Assembly: GCF_003967075.1 (NCBI RefSeq)
Contig: NZ_AP018665.1
Location: 1-64,000, forward strand
Direction of reading: 5' to 3'
Origin: Sphingobium amiense
Lineage (GTDB): Bacteria > Pseudomonadota > Alphaproteobacteria > Sphingomonadales > Sphingomonadaceae
Length of the DNA stretch: 64,000 nucleotides
The notes under the pieces are model-generated. The model was given only the letters and a program-made list of their open reading frames with translations, made no database searches and was not told the DNA's origin. The position numbers and the translations under genes are program-made. How positions within the stretch are numbered: the first letter of the stretch is position 1; each line of letters begins with the position of its first letter. This document shows positions 53,844-64,000 of the stretch, piece by piece.

Positions 53844-54920
53844 TCAGGATGCCGTGGCGGCCTCGCGGGTGGCGGAAGGGCTCTCCTGTCCGGCAAGGCG
53901 CCGAACGTCCTGCGAACGCCCGCGCGGCGCGATTAGCACCGTGTCGCCGGTGGCTACGACGATGAGGTCGGAAACGCCGATCGCGGCGATGCGTGGCCCG
54001 GTGCTCTTGAACAGGCAGTTCCGGCTGTCGAGCGCCTTTACCTCGCCCTCCGAGAGATTGTCGGCTTCGTCGCGGCTGCCAATCGCATGAAGCGCATCCC
54101 AGCTGCCCAGATCCGACCATCCCATCGCCGTCGGCACGACGGCGACACGCGCGGCTTTTTCCAGGACGGCGTAGTCAATCGAGTCCGCGGGAATGGCGGC
54201 AAAGGCGTCAGCGTCGGGATCGATGCGCCGGCCTTCCCGCGTTGCCGACGCCAGCGCGGCCTCGACAGCAGTCAGCATTGCCGGGGCATGCAGGCGCATG
54301 GCCTCGAGAAAGGCATCGGCGCGCAGGAGGAATATGCCGGCTTTCCAGCAGTGACCGCCTTCAGCGATCATCCGGGCAGCGCGGTCGCTATCGGGCTTCT
54401 CGACGAAGCGATCGACCTGATGAACGCCTTGGCAGATCGCTTCGCCGCAGCGGATGTAGCCATAGCCCGTCTCGGGATGGTCCGGCGTGATGCCGAAGGT
54501 GACGAGCCATCCGGCGGCCGCCTGCGGCGCCGCGCGTTCTATCGCGGCGGCGAAAGCTGGCACATCGGCGATGACATGATCGCTGGGCATAACAAGGAGC
54601 AGCGCGTCCGGACTGGGCGCCTCGAGCGCCGCCATCGCGATAGCAGGCGCCGTATTGCGACCGACGGGCTCGAAGATGAGCCGGGCGGGCATGCAGTGGA
54701 TGGCGCGCAATTGCTCGCCGAGCAGCGCGTCGTGACCGCGATTGGCGATCAGGATCGGTGCCTGGACAAGGCCTGCGGCGCGAGCACGCCGAACTGTCTG
54801 CTGGAGCAGGCTCTCCTCGCCGGCGAGCGCAATGAATTGCTTGGGGCTGGCCGCGGTCGAAATCGGCCAGAGGCGCGTACCGGACCCGCCGGACAGGATA
54901 ACAGGAATAATCGAGCGCAT
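53844..54920 (-). CDS. manC: Mannose-1-phosphate guanylyltransferase (358 aa)
   Basis: Makes GDP-mannose from mannose-1-P and GTP. Signature GGSGTRLWPIS at residues 8-18, VMPSDHVI and the FVEKPD motif. The length matches the single-domain type, without a fused isomerase. First gene of the mannose operon; the promoter must lie in 54921-55020. A gap of 34 bp separates it from manA. Confidence 0.9.
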   Translation of the reverse strand: MRSIIPVILSGGSGTRLWPISTAASPKQFIALAGEESLLQQTVRRARAAGLVQAPILIANRGHDALLGEQLRAIHCMPARLIFEPVGRNTAPAIAMAALEAPSPDALLLVMPSDHVIADVPAFAAAIERAAPQAAAGWLVTFGITPDHPETGYGYIRCGEAICQGVHQVDRFVEKPDSDRAARMIAEGGHCWKAGIFLLRADAFLEAMRLHAPAMLTAVEAALASATREGRRIDPDADAFAAIPADSIDYAVLEKAARVAVVPTAMGWSDLGSWDALHAIGSRDEADNLSEGEVKALDSRNCLFKSTGPRIAAIGVSDLIVVATGDTVLIAPRGRSQDVRRLAGQESPSATREAATAS

Positions 54921-55020
54921 ATCCGAGCCACTTTTCCTGGGCAGCACGCACGAGGAGGCTGCGCGCAATCCTGTAAGAAAGCCCGGAAATCCCTCTCGCT
55001 ATGCTGAATAATGATGAGGT

Positions 55021-55047
55021 GACAGGGCCGGCCGCGCCGGCCCTGTC
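55021..55047. terminator. Perfect 12-bp hairpin after groEL
   Basis: GACAGGGCCGGC-CGC-GCCGGCCCTGTC, 9 bp after the groEL stop on the minus strand. Strong stem but no T-run follows. It separates groEL from the manC promoter region (54921-55020). Confidence 0.65.
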
Positions 55048-55056
55048 GGTGGAGGA

Positions 55057-57044
<1,988 letters not shown>

Positions 57045-57159
57045 GGGCAAAGCCTCCGGTTGCAAAACAAGAATGATGATCCCCGCCGTTCATCGGAACG
57101 ACAGGTTCCCGGGAACTAAGAAGCTCAATTTGCCCCTTCAAGACCCTCATGAAAATTTT

Positions 57160-57186
57160 TTGGCACTCAATGGAACGGAGTGCCAA
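57160..57186. promoter_or_regulatory. CIRCE element (HrcA operator) upstream of groES
   Basis: TTGGCACTC-N9-GAGTGCCAA, a perfect inverted repeat with the canonical 9-bp spacer (consensus TTAGCACTC-N9-GAGTGCTAA), 115 bp upstream of groES. Indicates HrcA repression and heat induction. Confidence 0.9.
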
Positions 57187-57315
57187 TCGCGTCGATCTCA
57201 ATGGCTTAGAGATGAAAAAACGTCTTGACGCGACTCCGCATCGTACCAAAATCTGGAGGGTGCGGATGAGGATGTCCGCCACGAAAGACAGGAGCGACAG
57301 GAAAGGAGGCTGACT

Positions 57316-57552
57316 ATGTCGCAACCATTTTCCCGTTTTCTTCATCCCTTCGACGTCGCGCACCATCCTGATCTGGAGCCCGAGGTCAAACGCGCCATCC
57401 TGGCGTCGTGGGCATCGGACAGATCGGCCGTGCGCGACAAGCCAGCGCTGCGAAAGCCGCGCGGTGCCAAACGCGCCGTGCCGATCGACGAAGTGCTCGC
57501 GGCCATGCGCACGCTGGACGAGGGGGATTCAGGTCAAACCAGCTTGCAATGA
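57316..57552 (+). CDS. Small basic protein of unknown function (78 aa)
   Basis: Starts MSQPFSRFLHPFDVAHHPDL with AGGAGG just upstream, so it is very likely translated. Residues about 40-55 are rich in Lys/Arg/Pro/Ala (KPALRKPRGAKRAVP). Divergent from groES, and its stop overlaps the usg start by ATGA. No recognised domain. Confidence 0.65.
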   Translation: MSQPFSRFLHPFDVAHHPDLEPEVKRAILASWASDRSAVRDKPALRKPRGAKRAVPIDEVLAAMRTLDEGDSGQTSLQ

Positions 57553-57818
57553 GCGACCGCGGTTTTCTGGCGCAGCTGCAGGGCTACGGCATGACAACGG
57601 CGGAAATTCACTATTACCGCCCTGACGCGCCGTCACTCCTGCAGCTCTTTGTCTGGCAGGAATATGATCTCGCGCCCGACTTTCCAGTGTTGTTCGACTT
57701 CCTGGACCATTGGCGGCGCGAGATCACCGCCGCCCTGCATTCCGTGCGGATCGCCCATGAGCAGCTGATCCGACCCACCGAATGGAGCGCGGTCGACGGG
57801 ATACTCTCGATACGATGA
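57549..57818 (+). CDS. usg: Usg family protein (89 aa)
   Basis: The whole sequence matches the Usg pattern: LQGYGMTTAEIHYYRPDAP, LLQLFVWQEYDLAPDFP and LHSVRVAH-like LHSVRIAHEQLI. Usg lies downstream of trpF in some alphaproteobacteria; its function is unproven. ATGA overlaps at both ends place it in a three-gene operon. Confidence 0.85.
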   Translation: MSDRGFLAQLQGYGMTTAEIHYYRPDAPSLLQLFVWQEYDLAPDFPVLFDFLDHWRREITAALHSVRIAHEQLIRPTEWSAVDGILSIR

Positions 57819-58213
57819 AACAGGCGCTGATCCATAGGCTCAAGGGCCGGGGCAAGGGTGTCCGCCTCACCTTGCCCTTCGACGATATCATGGAGTTCGC
57901 GATTGCGTTGCTGACGGTTGGTCCCGAGGACCTGGAGGCGCTGGGCTGGACCTTCGCTGATCGCAAGCGCTTCCTGGATCATTTTCTTGCGTCCGGTCGG
58001 GCCGCGCAGGGCGTCGCTCCTGAGCATCTCGGGCAAAAATCCATCGAAATCGTGGTGCCGCGCAAGGATCTCGATCGCCTGCATCGATTTGCGGTACGCG
58101 AACTGCCCAAGGCGGCCAGCAATGCCGCCATGCTCGACCGGGTGATCCGCGCGCTCGATCAGGCCGCGCAGCGCCAGGATGCCGGCAAAAGGCGAACGCC
58201 CGGGAAATCCTGA
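57815..58213 (+). CDS. Hypothetical protein (132 aa)
   Basis: Overlaps usg by four bases. LTLPFDDIMEFAIALLTVGP and RKRFLDHFLASG suggest a helical soluble protein; the C-terminus is basic (RQDAGKRRTPGKS). I do not recognise a family. Coupled translation with usg suggests a joint role. Confidence 0.7.
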   Translation: MKQALIHRLKGRGKGVRLTLPFDDIMEFAIALLTVGPEDLEALGWTFADRKRFLDHFLASGRAAQGVAPEHLGQKSIEIVVPRKDLDRLHRFAVRELPKAASNAAMLDRVIRALDQAAQRQDAGKRRTPGKS

Positions 58214-58257
58214 CGACGTCGCCACTTCATTCACCATCCAATGAAAGGAGACATTCC

Positions 58258-58488
58258 ATGCGTTATCAGCTGTTTCGCGACGACGACCATAGCCAGCGGG
58301 TCGCTGAGAGCGATGAATTCCAAAGCGAGTTCAAAGCGACCGAATGGGCGCGCGCGTGGGTGAAAACCAACGGCGATCACGATCGCTACCGCTTCCAGCA
58401 GGTGGACGGCGGCCGGCCCATGCTCTTGCTGAAGACCGTTGCCGGACAATGGTATGTGATGCCGCTCGCCGAGCAGGTTGCGGCATAG
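58258..58488 (+). CDS. Hypothetical protein (76 aa)
   Basis: GAAAGGAG ribosome-binding sequence upstream. MRYQLFRDDDHSQRVAESDE, FKATEWARAWVKTNGDHDRY and a closing GGRPMLLLKTVAGQWYVMP suggest a small beta-rich domain. No assignment. Confidence 0.65.
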   Translation: MRYQLFRDDDHSQRVAESDEFQSEFKATEWARAWVKTNGDHDRYRFQQVDGGRPMLLLKTVAGQWYVMPLAEQVAA

Positions 58489-58613
58489 CCGATCTGGCCG
58501 GGTCCGCGCCCTTCCCCTCTCGCACCGGGCCTCGCCGTGGATTAGGCTTTCCAAGCGCCATGGTTCCCGGTGCGCCACAGCCACAGGCTCTTCTCGAGCC
58601 ACAAGCGGACGAC

Positions 58614-58886
58614 ATGATGCCCGAACCCTATCGTTCAACGCCAGTGTTCGATCAGGACACAATCCCCTCCGGACTGCGCGGCAATCATCGAACCAAGGCG
58701 GGGGTTTGGGGCGTCATCCGCGTCCTGGAAGGCGCCCTGTGTCTCACCTATGTCGAGCCGCGATCCGAAATCGTTCTCGAACCGCGTGTCGTGGGCGTCG
58801 TGAAACCCGAGCAGGAGCATTTTGTCACGCCGCTGGGCAACGTGCGGATGCAGGTCGACTTCTACAATGAACCACCCCATGGGTGA
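58614..58886 (+). CDS. TehB/YeaR-like DUF1971 cupin protein (90 aa)
   Basis: Small cupin resembling the N-terminal part of TehB and YeaR. PYRSTPVFDQDTIPSGLRGN, HRTKAGVWGVIRVLEG and EHFVTPLGNVRMQVDF are family-like. Members are linked to tellurite or nitrate/nitrosative stress. Start could be 58614 or 58617. Confidence 0.75.
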   Translation: MMPEPYRSTPVFDQDTIPSGLRGNHRTKAGVWGVIRVLEGALCLTYVEPRSEIVLEPRVVGVVKPEQEHFVTPLGNVRMQVDFYNEPPHG

Positions 58887-58940
58887 GGCTGTGCCCAACT
58901 TCCAGAGTCCTTGGTATGCTTGAGCGCGGCAGGGCCGCTT

Positions 58941-60576
58941 TCAGGGTCCGATGCCGATCCGCGCCAGGGCCTGCGTCAAATCGCCTTGCCGGAAGGATTT
59001 GGTCAGGCGCGCGAGATCGGGGTCGATGCTGTCTGAATCGGCGTAGCCCGAGATGATGAGCACCGGCATCGGCTGACGCGCGCGAAGCGCCCGCGCCAGT
59101 TCGGTCCCCGTCATGCCGGGCATCAGATGATCGGTCATCAGAAGATCTGGCGTGAGACCCTCGTCCACCAACCGCAGCGCGGCCGCGCCGCAATTGGCCT
59201 CGATCACGCGATAGCCCATTTCGGTGAGCATATCGGCGGTTATCGTGCGGATCAGGTCTTCGTCGTCGACGAGCAAGACCATTCCGATCTCCCGTCGCTC
59301 GGGTGCTTGGGTGTTCGATACCGGCGCCGTGCAAGGCTCTTGCGGCGCAAGCGGCAGCCACAAGTCGATGCAGGTGCCCGACCCCGGCTGGCTTTTGATG
59401 CCCATGTGTCCGCCGAGCTGGGCCGCCAGGCCATGGACCATCGACAAGCCGAGCCCCGTGCCTTTGCCAACGCCCTTGGTCGAGAAGAAGGGCTCGATTG
59501 CGCGCGCGAGGGTCTCCTCATCCATCCCGGTACCGGTGTCGGCGACCGAGAGCCGCACGCGCGGCGCTCCTGCCTCACCCCGCGCGTTCGCCTCGAAGGT
59601 CACGCCGAGGGTCAAGGTGCCGCCGCCTGGCATTGCGTCACGCGCGTTGACTGCGAGGTTCAGCAGCGCCATCTCGAGCTGGTTCGCATCCGCCAACGCG
59701 CGGGGCGTGGTTTCATCCACGTCGAGGCGGACCTCAATCTGCGGGCCTGCGGTGGTTTCGATGAGGTCGGCCATGCCCTGGACCAAAGCTGCGACGTCGA
59801 CGGCGACCGGCTTGAGCGGCTGCCTCCGGGCAAAAGCGAGCAGCCTCTGCACCAGCGTTTTTGCCCGTTCCGCGGAGGCGAGCGCTCCGGCAATCGTGGG
59901 CTTGGCGCGGTCATCGCCAATCCCCCGCCGCTCAAGCATGTCCAGGCCGCCGATGATGGGCGTCAGCAAATTGTTGAAGTCGTGCGCAACGCCCCCGGTC
60001 AGCGTTCCCATCGCTTCGAGCTTCTGGGCATGGCGCAGCTGTTCATGGGCCTGGTTGAGCGCCGCGGTTCGTTCGGCGACGCGGGCCTCCAAGGTCTCGT
60101 TAAGATCGCGCAGCCGTGCCTCGCTGATCTTGAGCGCTCGGGTGCTCTCCTCGGCTCGTTCGCGCGCCGCGACCAGATCCCGCTCATAGGATCTGCGATC
60201 GGTCGCATCGACGAGCATGACCCGCGTACCGACAGGTCGGCCCTCCACATCCACTCGCCGCCATTCCGTCAGGACCGGCAAGCGCCGGCCTTCAGCGCAT
60301 CTCAGATCAATGGCGACCTGCCGGACGACGCCCTCCCTGTGAAGAAGCGGCGACACATGGGTCTCGGAAAAAAATCCGACCGGCCGGCGTCAGCACATCC
60401 TGGATTTTCCGACCGACCACATCGGCTTTGCCGACTCCCAGCCATGACAATAGCGTCGCGTTGATCCTGACAACGCGCAGCCGGCTGTCGAGCGTCACAT
60501 AACCGCACGGGGCATGATCGTAGAGATCGTCGAGCGTTTCTTCGGGAGGCTGATCGTCGGGTGGCGGCTCGGACAC
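58941..60576 (-). pseudogene. PAS histidine kinase with C-terminal receiver, frameshifted in an A7 run
   Basis: GTG start at 60576 (MSEPPPDDQPPEETLDDLYD) leads into a PAS domain (CGYVTLDSRLRVVRINATLL). The frame then switches near 60367-60373, at seven A on the top strand. The rest (from about 60356: SPLLHREGVVRQVAIDLR) continues through HisKA with HDFNNLL, HATPase (NLAVNARDAMPGGG; GKGTGLGLSMVHGL) and a receiver domain (LLMTDHLMPG). One base fewer gives an uninterrupted protein of about 545 aa. It follows the RsbQ-like hydrolase gene by 10 bp in the same operon. Confidence 0.85.
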
Positions 60577-60586
60577 TAGGGGCGCC

Positions 60587-61381
60587 TCAGCTATCCAGAA
60601 ACTGGCGCATCGCCTCGATGGTCTCGGCCGGCGCGCTCATGTGCGGACAATGGCCGGTAGCCGCCATGATATGTAGCTGCGCATTGGGCATTCGCGCCGC
60701 CACATACTGCCCGACCTCTTCGGGGGCGACCATATCGCTCATCGTTTGGAGGACGAGGGTCCGGGTTTCGCATTTTGGTAAATCGGAGCGGTGGTCCGAA
60801 AGAAACGTCACGCGCGGGAAATGGGCCGCGATGCTGGGATCGGTGCGGCAGAAACTCTCGCCCAGATCAGAACCGAGCTCGGGCCTGTCGGGATTGCCCA
60901 TGATGGCGCGGGATCCGTCACGCGCCCATTCGAGAAAGTTGCTGTCGATCACCTCAAGCAGTTCATCCAGGTCCTGGCGCGAAAATCCGCCCTTGTAGCC
61001 GGGCTCGTCGACATAGCAGGGCGAGGGACACACCATGATGAGGGAGGCGAAGCGATCCGGCTGCTCGATCGCGGCAAGCATACCCATCATCCCCGCGACC
61101 GAATGACCCGCAAAGATGACGTCGGAAAGGTCGAGTGCGTCCAGAACCTCCAGAATGTCGCGCTTCTAACCGTGCAGGCTGCTATATTTTTCTGGATCGA
61201 AGCCGGAAAGGTCCGACTGGCCCGCGCCGACATGATCGAAGGCGACCGTCCGGTACTCGGTCGAAAAGGCGGGAATGACGTCCTTCCAGGCCTGTTGGTC
61301 GCACCCGAAGCCATGGGCAAATACAATTGTGCGACGGCCGCTGCCAGAGACGGTCACATTGTTTCGCTGAAGCACGCTCAT
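60587..61381 (-). pseudogene. RsbQ/KAI2-like alpha/beta hydrolase with in-frame amber codon
   Basis: Starts MSVLQRNNVTVSGSG at 61381. Conserved FAHGFGCDQQAWKDVIPAF and DHVGAGQSD lead to EKYSSLHG, then a TAG (61166-61168) where relatives have Tyr. The frame then continues KRDILEVLDALDLSDVIFAG. The nucleophile elbow GHSVAG, Asp in SDMVAPEE and His in TGHCPHM give a complete Ser-Asp-His triad. In Bacillus RsbQ works with the PAS phosphatase RsbP; here a PAS kinase follows. The stop may be a true mutation or a sequencing error. Confidence 0.83.
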
Positions 61382-61604
61382 TCGTTCCGCACCAACTCCG
61401 TCCGTTATTTCCGGTGGCTTATATCTTCGTACATGCGCGGCGCGGGTGCAAGAACTTGCGAGCCTTGGCCGCCGCGACCGGTCTGGTCCGTGGACGAATG
61501 GTTGGCCTGCGCGACCCATTCTCCTATAGCGGGCACGCGGATCGCCCGTACATGATCGGGCGTTAACCTCCCCAGGGGTATTTGCATGCAGTCTGCTGGC
61601 CACA

Positions 61605-62555
61605 ATGCCCGATCCTGAGACCTTGCGCCGCAGCCGCGCAGCACCTGATGATCTGGATTGTCTGGTGATCGGAGGTGGGCCCGCGGGCCTCACGGCGGCG
61701 ATCTATCTCGCCCGCTTCCATTTGCGGGTCGTGATCGCCGACGCCGGCGCCAGCCGGGCCGGCCTCATCCCCCTCACCCGTAATCACGCCGGCTTTCCCG
61801 AGGGTATTGCCGGGGCGGACCTCCTTGCTCGCATGCGCGAGCAGGCTCTTCGCTATGGCGCGACGCTCGCCCAGACCTCGATCGCGCGGCTGGAGCGGGC
61901 CGGAGACGATTTCGTGGCCCATGGCGAAACGAACGCGTTCAGGAGCCGGACCGTGCTGCTGGCCACTGGCGTTTCGAACCATCGGCCCCCAATGGATGAG
62001 GCGATGCACGCCCGGGCGCTCGAGCAGGGATTGCTGCGTTACTGTCCGATCTGCGACGGCTTTGAAGTGACCGATCAGCGCGTCTGCGTTCTGGGGACTG
62101 GCGAGCGCGGGGTGAAGGAGGCGATCTTCCTGCGCAGCTATTCCCGCGACCTGTCTCTGATCGCTCCGGCCGGCGCGCATGATCTGTCCGACGAGCAGAG
62201 AATGGCGCTGCGCGATGCCGGAATCGCCGTCGTGGACGGGCCCTGCGCCAGCTTCGCGATCGGGGAGAACGCCATCGAGGTCGCGACGCCCGCCGGCACG
62301 CAGACTTTCGCGAGCCTCTATCCTGCGCTTGGATCGACGATCCATTCTGAGCTGGCGGTCGATCTCGGCGCCAAGGCAACGGACGATGGCTGCCTGGTGG
62401 TGGACAGCCACCAGCGCACCAGCGTGCCGGGCCTCTATGCGGCCGGCGACGTCGTCCTGGGGCTCGACCAGATCAGCCATGCAATGGGCGAAGGGGGAGT
62501 CGCAGCGACCACCATTCGCAACGACCTTGCGGAGCGCTCGCCGCTTCGCCGATAA
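61605..62555 (+). CDS. Thioredoxin-reductase-like FAD oxidoreductase (316 aa)
   Basis: FAD-binding GGGPAG at residues 23-28, redox pair CPIC at 147-150, NAD(P) region VLGTGERG, and the second FAD motif [11 protein letters not shown]. The active-site pair is CPIC, not the CATC of standard thioredoxin reductases. This type is found with unusual partners. Divergent from the hydrolase gene. Confidence 0.85.
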   Translation: MPDPETLRRSRAAPDDLDCLVIGGGPAGLTAAIYLARFHLRVVIADAGASRAGLIPLTRNHAGFPEGIAGADLLARMREQALRYGATLAQTSIARLERAGDDFVAHGETNAFRSRTVLLATGVSNHRPPMDEAMHARALEQGLLRYCPICDGFEVTDQRVCVLGTGERGVKEAIFLRSYSRDLSLIAPAGAHDLSDEQRMALRDAGIAVVDGPCASFAIGENAIEVATPAGTQTFASLYPALGSTIHSELAVDLGAKATDDGCLVVDSHQRTSVPGLYAAGDVVLGLDQISHAMGEGGVAATTIRNDLAERSPLRR

Positions 62556-62588
62556 CCCCTGACCGTTCTTTGAGGGGACGGGCCCCTT

Positions 62589-62852
62589 TCAGCCGTCCTT
62601 GCCGCCCGAAATGACCGTGAACGGTGCCCCCTCGATGCCGCAGTTGCGGATCGCCTCCACGAACCCTTCCGTCATGAATCCCTCATAGCCCGGGACCAGA
62701 TGGCCGCATTCCTCAACAAGATCGCCAAGGCTATCGGGACTATGGCGGCCCGACAGGAGCGCATCGCGGGCGAAGGCGCCCTGCAGCCGGATGAGATCGC
62801 GCCTGAGGTCCTGGACCACCGTGGCCAAAGCGTCGAGATCTTCCTGGGCCAT
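62589..62852 (-). CDS. Hypothetical protein (87 aa)
   Basis: Starts MAQEDLDALATVVQDLRRDL and ends FTVISGGKDG. Predicted helical; an RNA- or protein-binding role cannot be inferred. Converges on the reductase. Confidence 0.55.
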   Translation of the reverse strand: MAQEDLDALATVVQDLRRDLIRLQGAFARDALLSGRHSPDSLGDLVEECGHLVPGYEGFMTEGFVEAIRNCGIEGAPFTVISGGKDG

Positions 62853-63222
62853 GCACCGCTATAGCGCTTTACCGTAGCATTCGACAGCGTAATAAAATTT
62901 CTCTCGTCCGGGCCGCAGCCGCCCGGGGCGGGGAACACCGCGATGAAGAACGAACATGTCGATACCGATCTTGGGCAGTACCATGCTGCCAAGGCTCTGC
63001 TCGCGCTCGCTCAGGCTGAAGACCGTGCCGCCGCTGCTGCTGCTTCGCCCGGTGAGCGCGGGCCATGCCGCGGCCTGCTGGATGGCGCTTCAGGAAATGT
63101 GGCGCCTCCTCTCCGGCCTGCCTGCCAAAGAGACGCTTCACTGACCAGATATCGAGCGACCCCTCCTGCAGACTTTCCTCGCCTCGCATTGTGGCGAGAC
63201 GCCGCGGGACGGGCGGCCATCG
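62853..63222. other. 370-bp gap with only weak overlapping frames
   Basis: Frames on both strands overlap each other and have no recognisable domain or good ribosome-binding site (the plus frame from 62943, MKNEHVDTDLGQYHAAK, is the least unlikely). I leave it unannotated. Confidence 0.5.
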
Positions 63223-63357
63223 TCAGGGGAGCAAGCGGACTGAGCTTTCGTGGAAGGAGAGCCAGCGCGCCCGCAGCGTTTCCGCGCTCGAACCGGTCCC
63301 CGCCATTCCGGCATAGCCCGCGCCGACGATCGCGGCCAGGAACAGAAATGTCTTCAT
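63223..63357 (-). CDS. Tiny membrane or exported peptide after PilZ (44 aa)
   Basis: Starts with ATGA overlapping the pilZ stop. N-terminus MKTFLFLAAIVGAGYAGMAG looks like a signal peptide or single membrane span, then a short polar tail ending SVRLLP. Translational coupling to the PilZ gene supports it being real. Too short for most annotation pipelines. Confidence 0.55.
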   Translation of the reverse strand: MKTFLFLAAIVGAGYAGMAGTGSSAETLRARWLSFHESSVRLLP

Positions 63358-63686
63358 GCCGGCTTTTCTTCCGCCGAAACCGTGCCGCGCAGCGCTACGA
63401 TATGATCGCGTAGCGGTTCGTAGAGCGGCCAGTCGAAGGATAATCCCGCCTCGTCGCCGGCGACCCAGCGTACTGTCGCGGGAATACCCTCCAGGCCTTC
63501 CAGGCGAAGGGTTACCATTTGTGCGGGAGCGACCCGCTGGCCCCTGGTCACCAGGCAGCAGCCGCCCCGCGACAGGTTGGAGACGTGCCCGGCGATCTTG
63601 CTGCGGAATGTTCGGCAGACGGCCGTGGCCGCAATCGCCTCACGCGGAAACTGTCTTTCATCGCTCTTGCCGGCCGCATGGTTCAC
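63354..63686 (-). CDS. PilZ-domain protein (110 aa)
   Basis: Small single PilZ domain. REAIAATAVCRTF stands where the RxxxR c-di-GMP motif usually lies; it is followed by HVSNLSRGGCCL, matching the DxSxxG-type second motif with N in place of D. AGLSFDWPL follows. Possible c-di-GMP receptor, though the first motif is partial. Confidence 0.72.
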   Translation of the reverse strand: MNHAAGKSDERQFPREAIAATAVCRTFRSKIAGHVSNLSRGGCCLVTRGQRVAPAQMVTLRLEGLEGIPATVRWVAGDEAGLSFDWPLYEPLRDHIVALRGTVSAEEKPA

Positions 63687-63777
63687 ATGTCGCCCCCCGT
63701 ACGGCCCTGTCTGCGCCAGCTGTGTAAAGGATCGGTGAAGGGCGCCCTTTCCGCGCAGAATTGGCCTTGCCGGGCGG

Positions 63778-64000
63778 TCAGGACGCGGCGGCGACTTCGA
63801 CGGTCTGGCTGTTCAGGACGGCGCGGCCATAAGCGGTGAGGAACGCGACGTCGGCTGCATCCCGGCCCACGCCGATCTTGGCAATTGCGGCTTCCTGCGC
63901 CATGCCGGTTGCATCGACCAGATGCCATTCGCCGCCCAGGAACACCTCTGCCACCGCATGAAAATCCTGGGGCTCGACGCCGAGCGCATAGACGCTGGCG
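63778..64000 (-). CDS. Transglutaminase-like protein, C-terminal part (runs off window)
   Basis: Frame reads SVYALGVEPQDFHAVAEVFL, then GGEWHLVDATGMA and IGVGRDAADVAFLTAYG to a stop at 63778. The His in DFHAV and Asp in LVDATG fit the Cys-His-Asp triad of transglutaminase-like (SMART TGc) proteins; the Cys is beyond the window edge. Confidence 0.82.
   Translation of the reverse strand, partial: ASVYALGVEPQDFHAVAEVFLGGEWHLVDATGMAQEAAIAKIGVGRDAADVAFLTAYGRAVLNSQTVEVAAAS

Noticed and set aside
62943..63413. 156-codon plus-strand gene
   Set aside because: Composition is low-complexity Arg/Ala/Pro, it overlaps the PilZ and small-peptide genes on the other strand, and no domain is visible.

Overview
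The window looks like part of a large plasmid, or a plasmid-derived replicon, from a sphingomonad-type alphaproteobacterium. The support is the GC-rich coding style, a usg gene, a CusA/DUF3240/CusC metal-efflux remnant, Tat- and TonB-type export genes, and a groESL operon with a CIRCE element. Base 1 is the first base of a plasmid parA, so the source sequence was probably rotated to start there. All identifications come from reading the sequence and recognising motifs; no database search was run.

Layout. 1-3330: parA, three perfect 16-bp parS palindromes, parB, and a helix-turn-helix gene cut at its 5' end. 3331-10748: a Tn7/Tn5053-like transposon with paired end repeats, overlapping tniA-tniB-tniQ, an HTH gene, and a tyrosine recombinase next to a loxP-like palindrome. 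10749-12947: a DmpR/XylR-type sigma54 activator and a lone 4-oxalocrotonate tautomerase. 12948-26456: an IS graveyard. It holds IS5 and IS3 scraps, one IS66 element inserted in inverted orientation inside an identical IS66, an IS21 element and an IS1380 element. Between them lie broken araC, TonB-receptor, cusA and cusC genes. 26457-31699: a catabolic fragment (CoA-ligase N-terminus, Tat-signal zinc alcohol dehydrogenase, FAD phenol-type monooxygenase, frameshifted TetR). Two of its promoters share the operator CTTACTT-N6-AAGTAAG. 31700-37747: a second plasmid backbone (ParD-like protein, integrase, phosphatase, toxin-antitoxin pair, SprT protease, small ParA, RHH partner, Rep_3 initiator, iterons, DnaA box). 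37748-43991: a truncated Tn3-family transposon cut by a complete second one. 44000-64000: a more chromosomal or stress-type segment.

The last segment is the most coherent. A five-gene mannose operon (manC, manA, glycosyltransferase, GH130 phosphorylase-like enzyme, manB) can be read as a closed cycle from fructose-6-P to GDP-mannose, to a mannan or mannoside, and back to mannose-1-P. It is flanked by a PAS/GAF hybrid histidine kinase, groESL, a run of tiny overlapping genes with usg, and an RsbQ-like hydrolase paired with a PAS histidine kinase. A thioredoxin-reductase-like protein, a PilZ protein with a tiny membrane peptide, and a transglutaminase-like gene follow. Together this suggests a stress-adaptation block.

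Two partition systems plus a Rep_3 origin, joined through transposons and IS elements whose flanks lack matching target duplications, indicate a mosaic built by plasmid fusion. Two genes (tetR and the second histidine kinase) carry the same defect, an extra base in a seven-base A/T run. This could be real decay or a homopolymer sequencing error.
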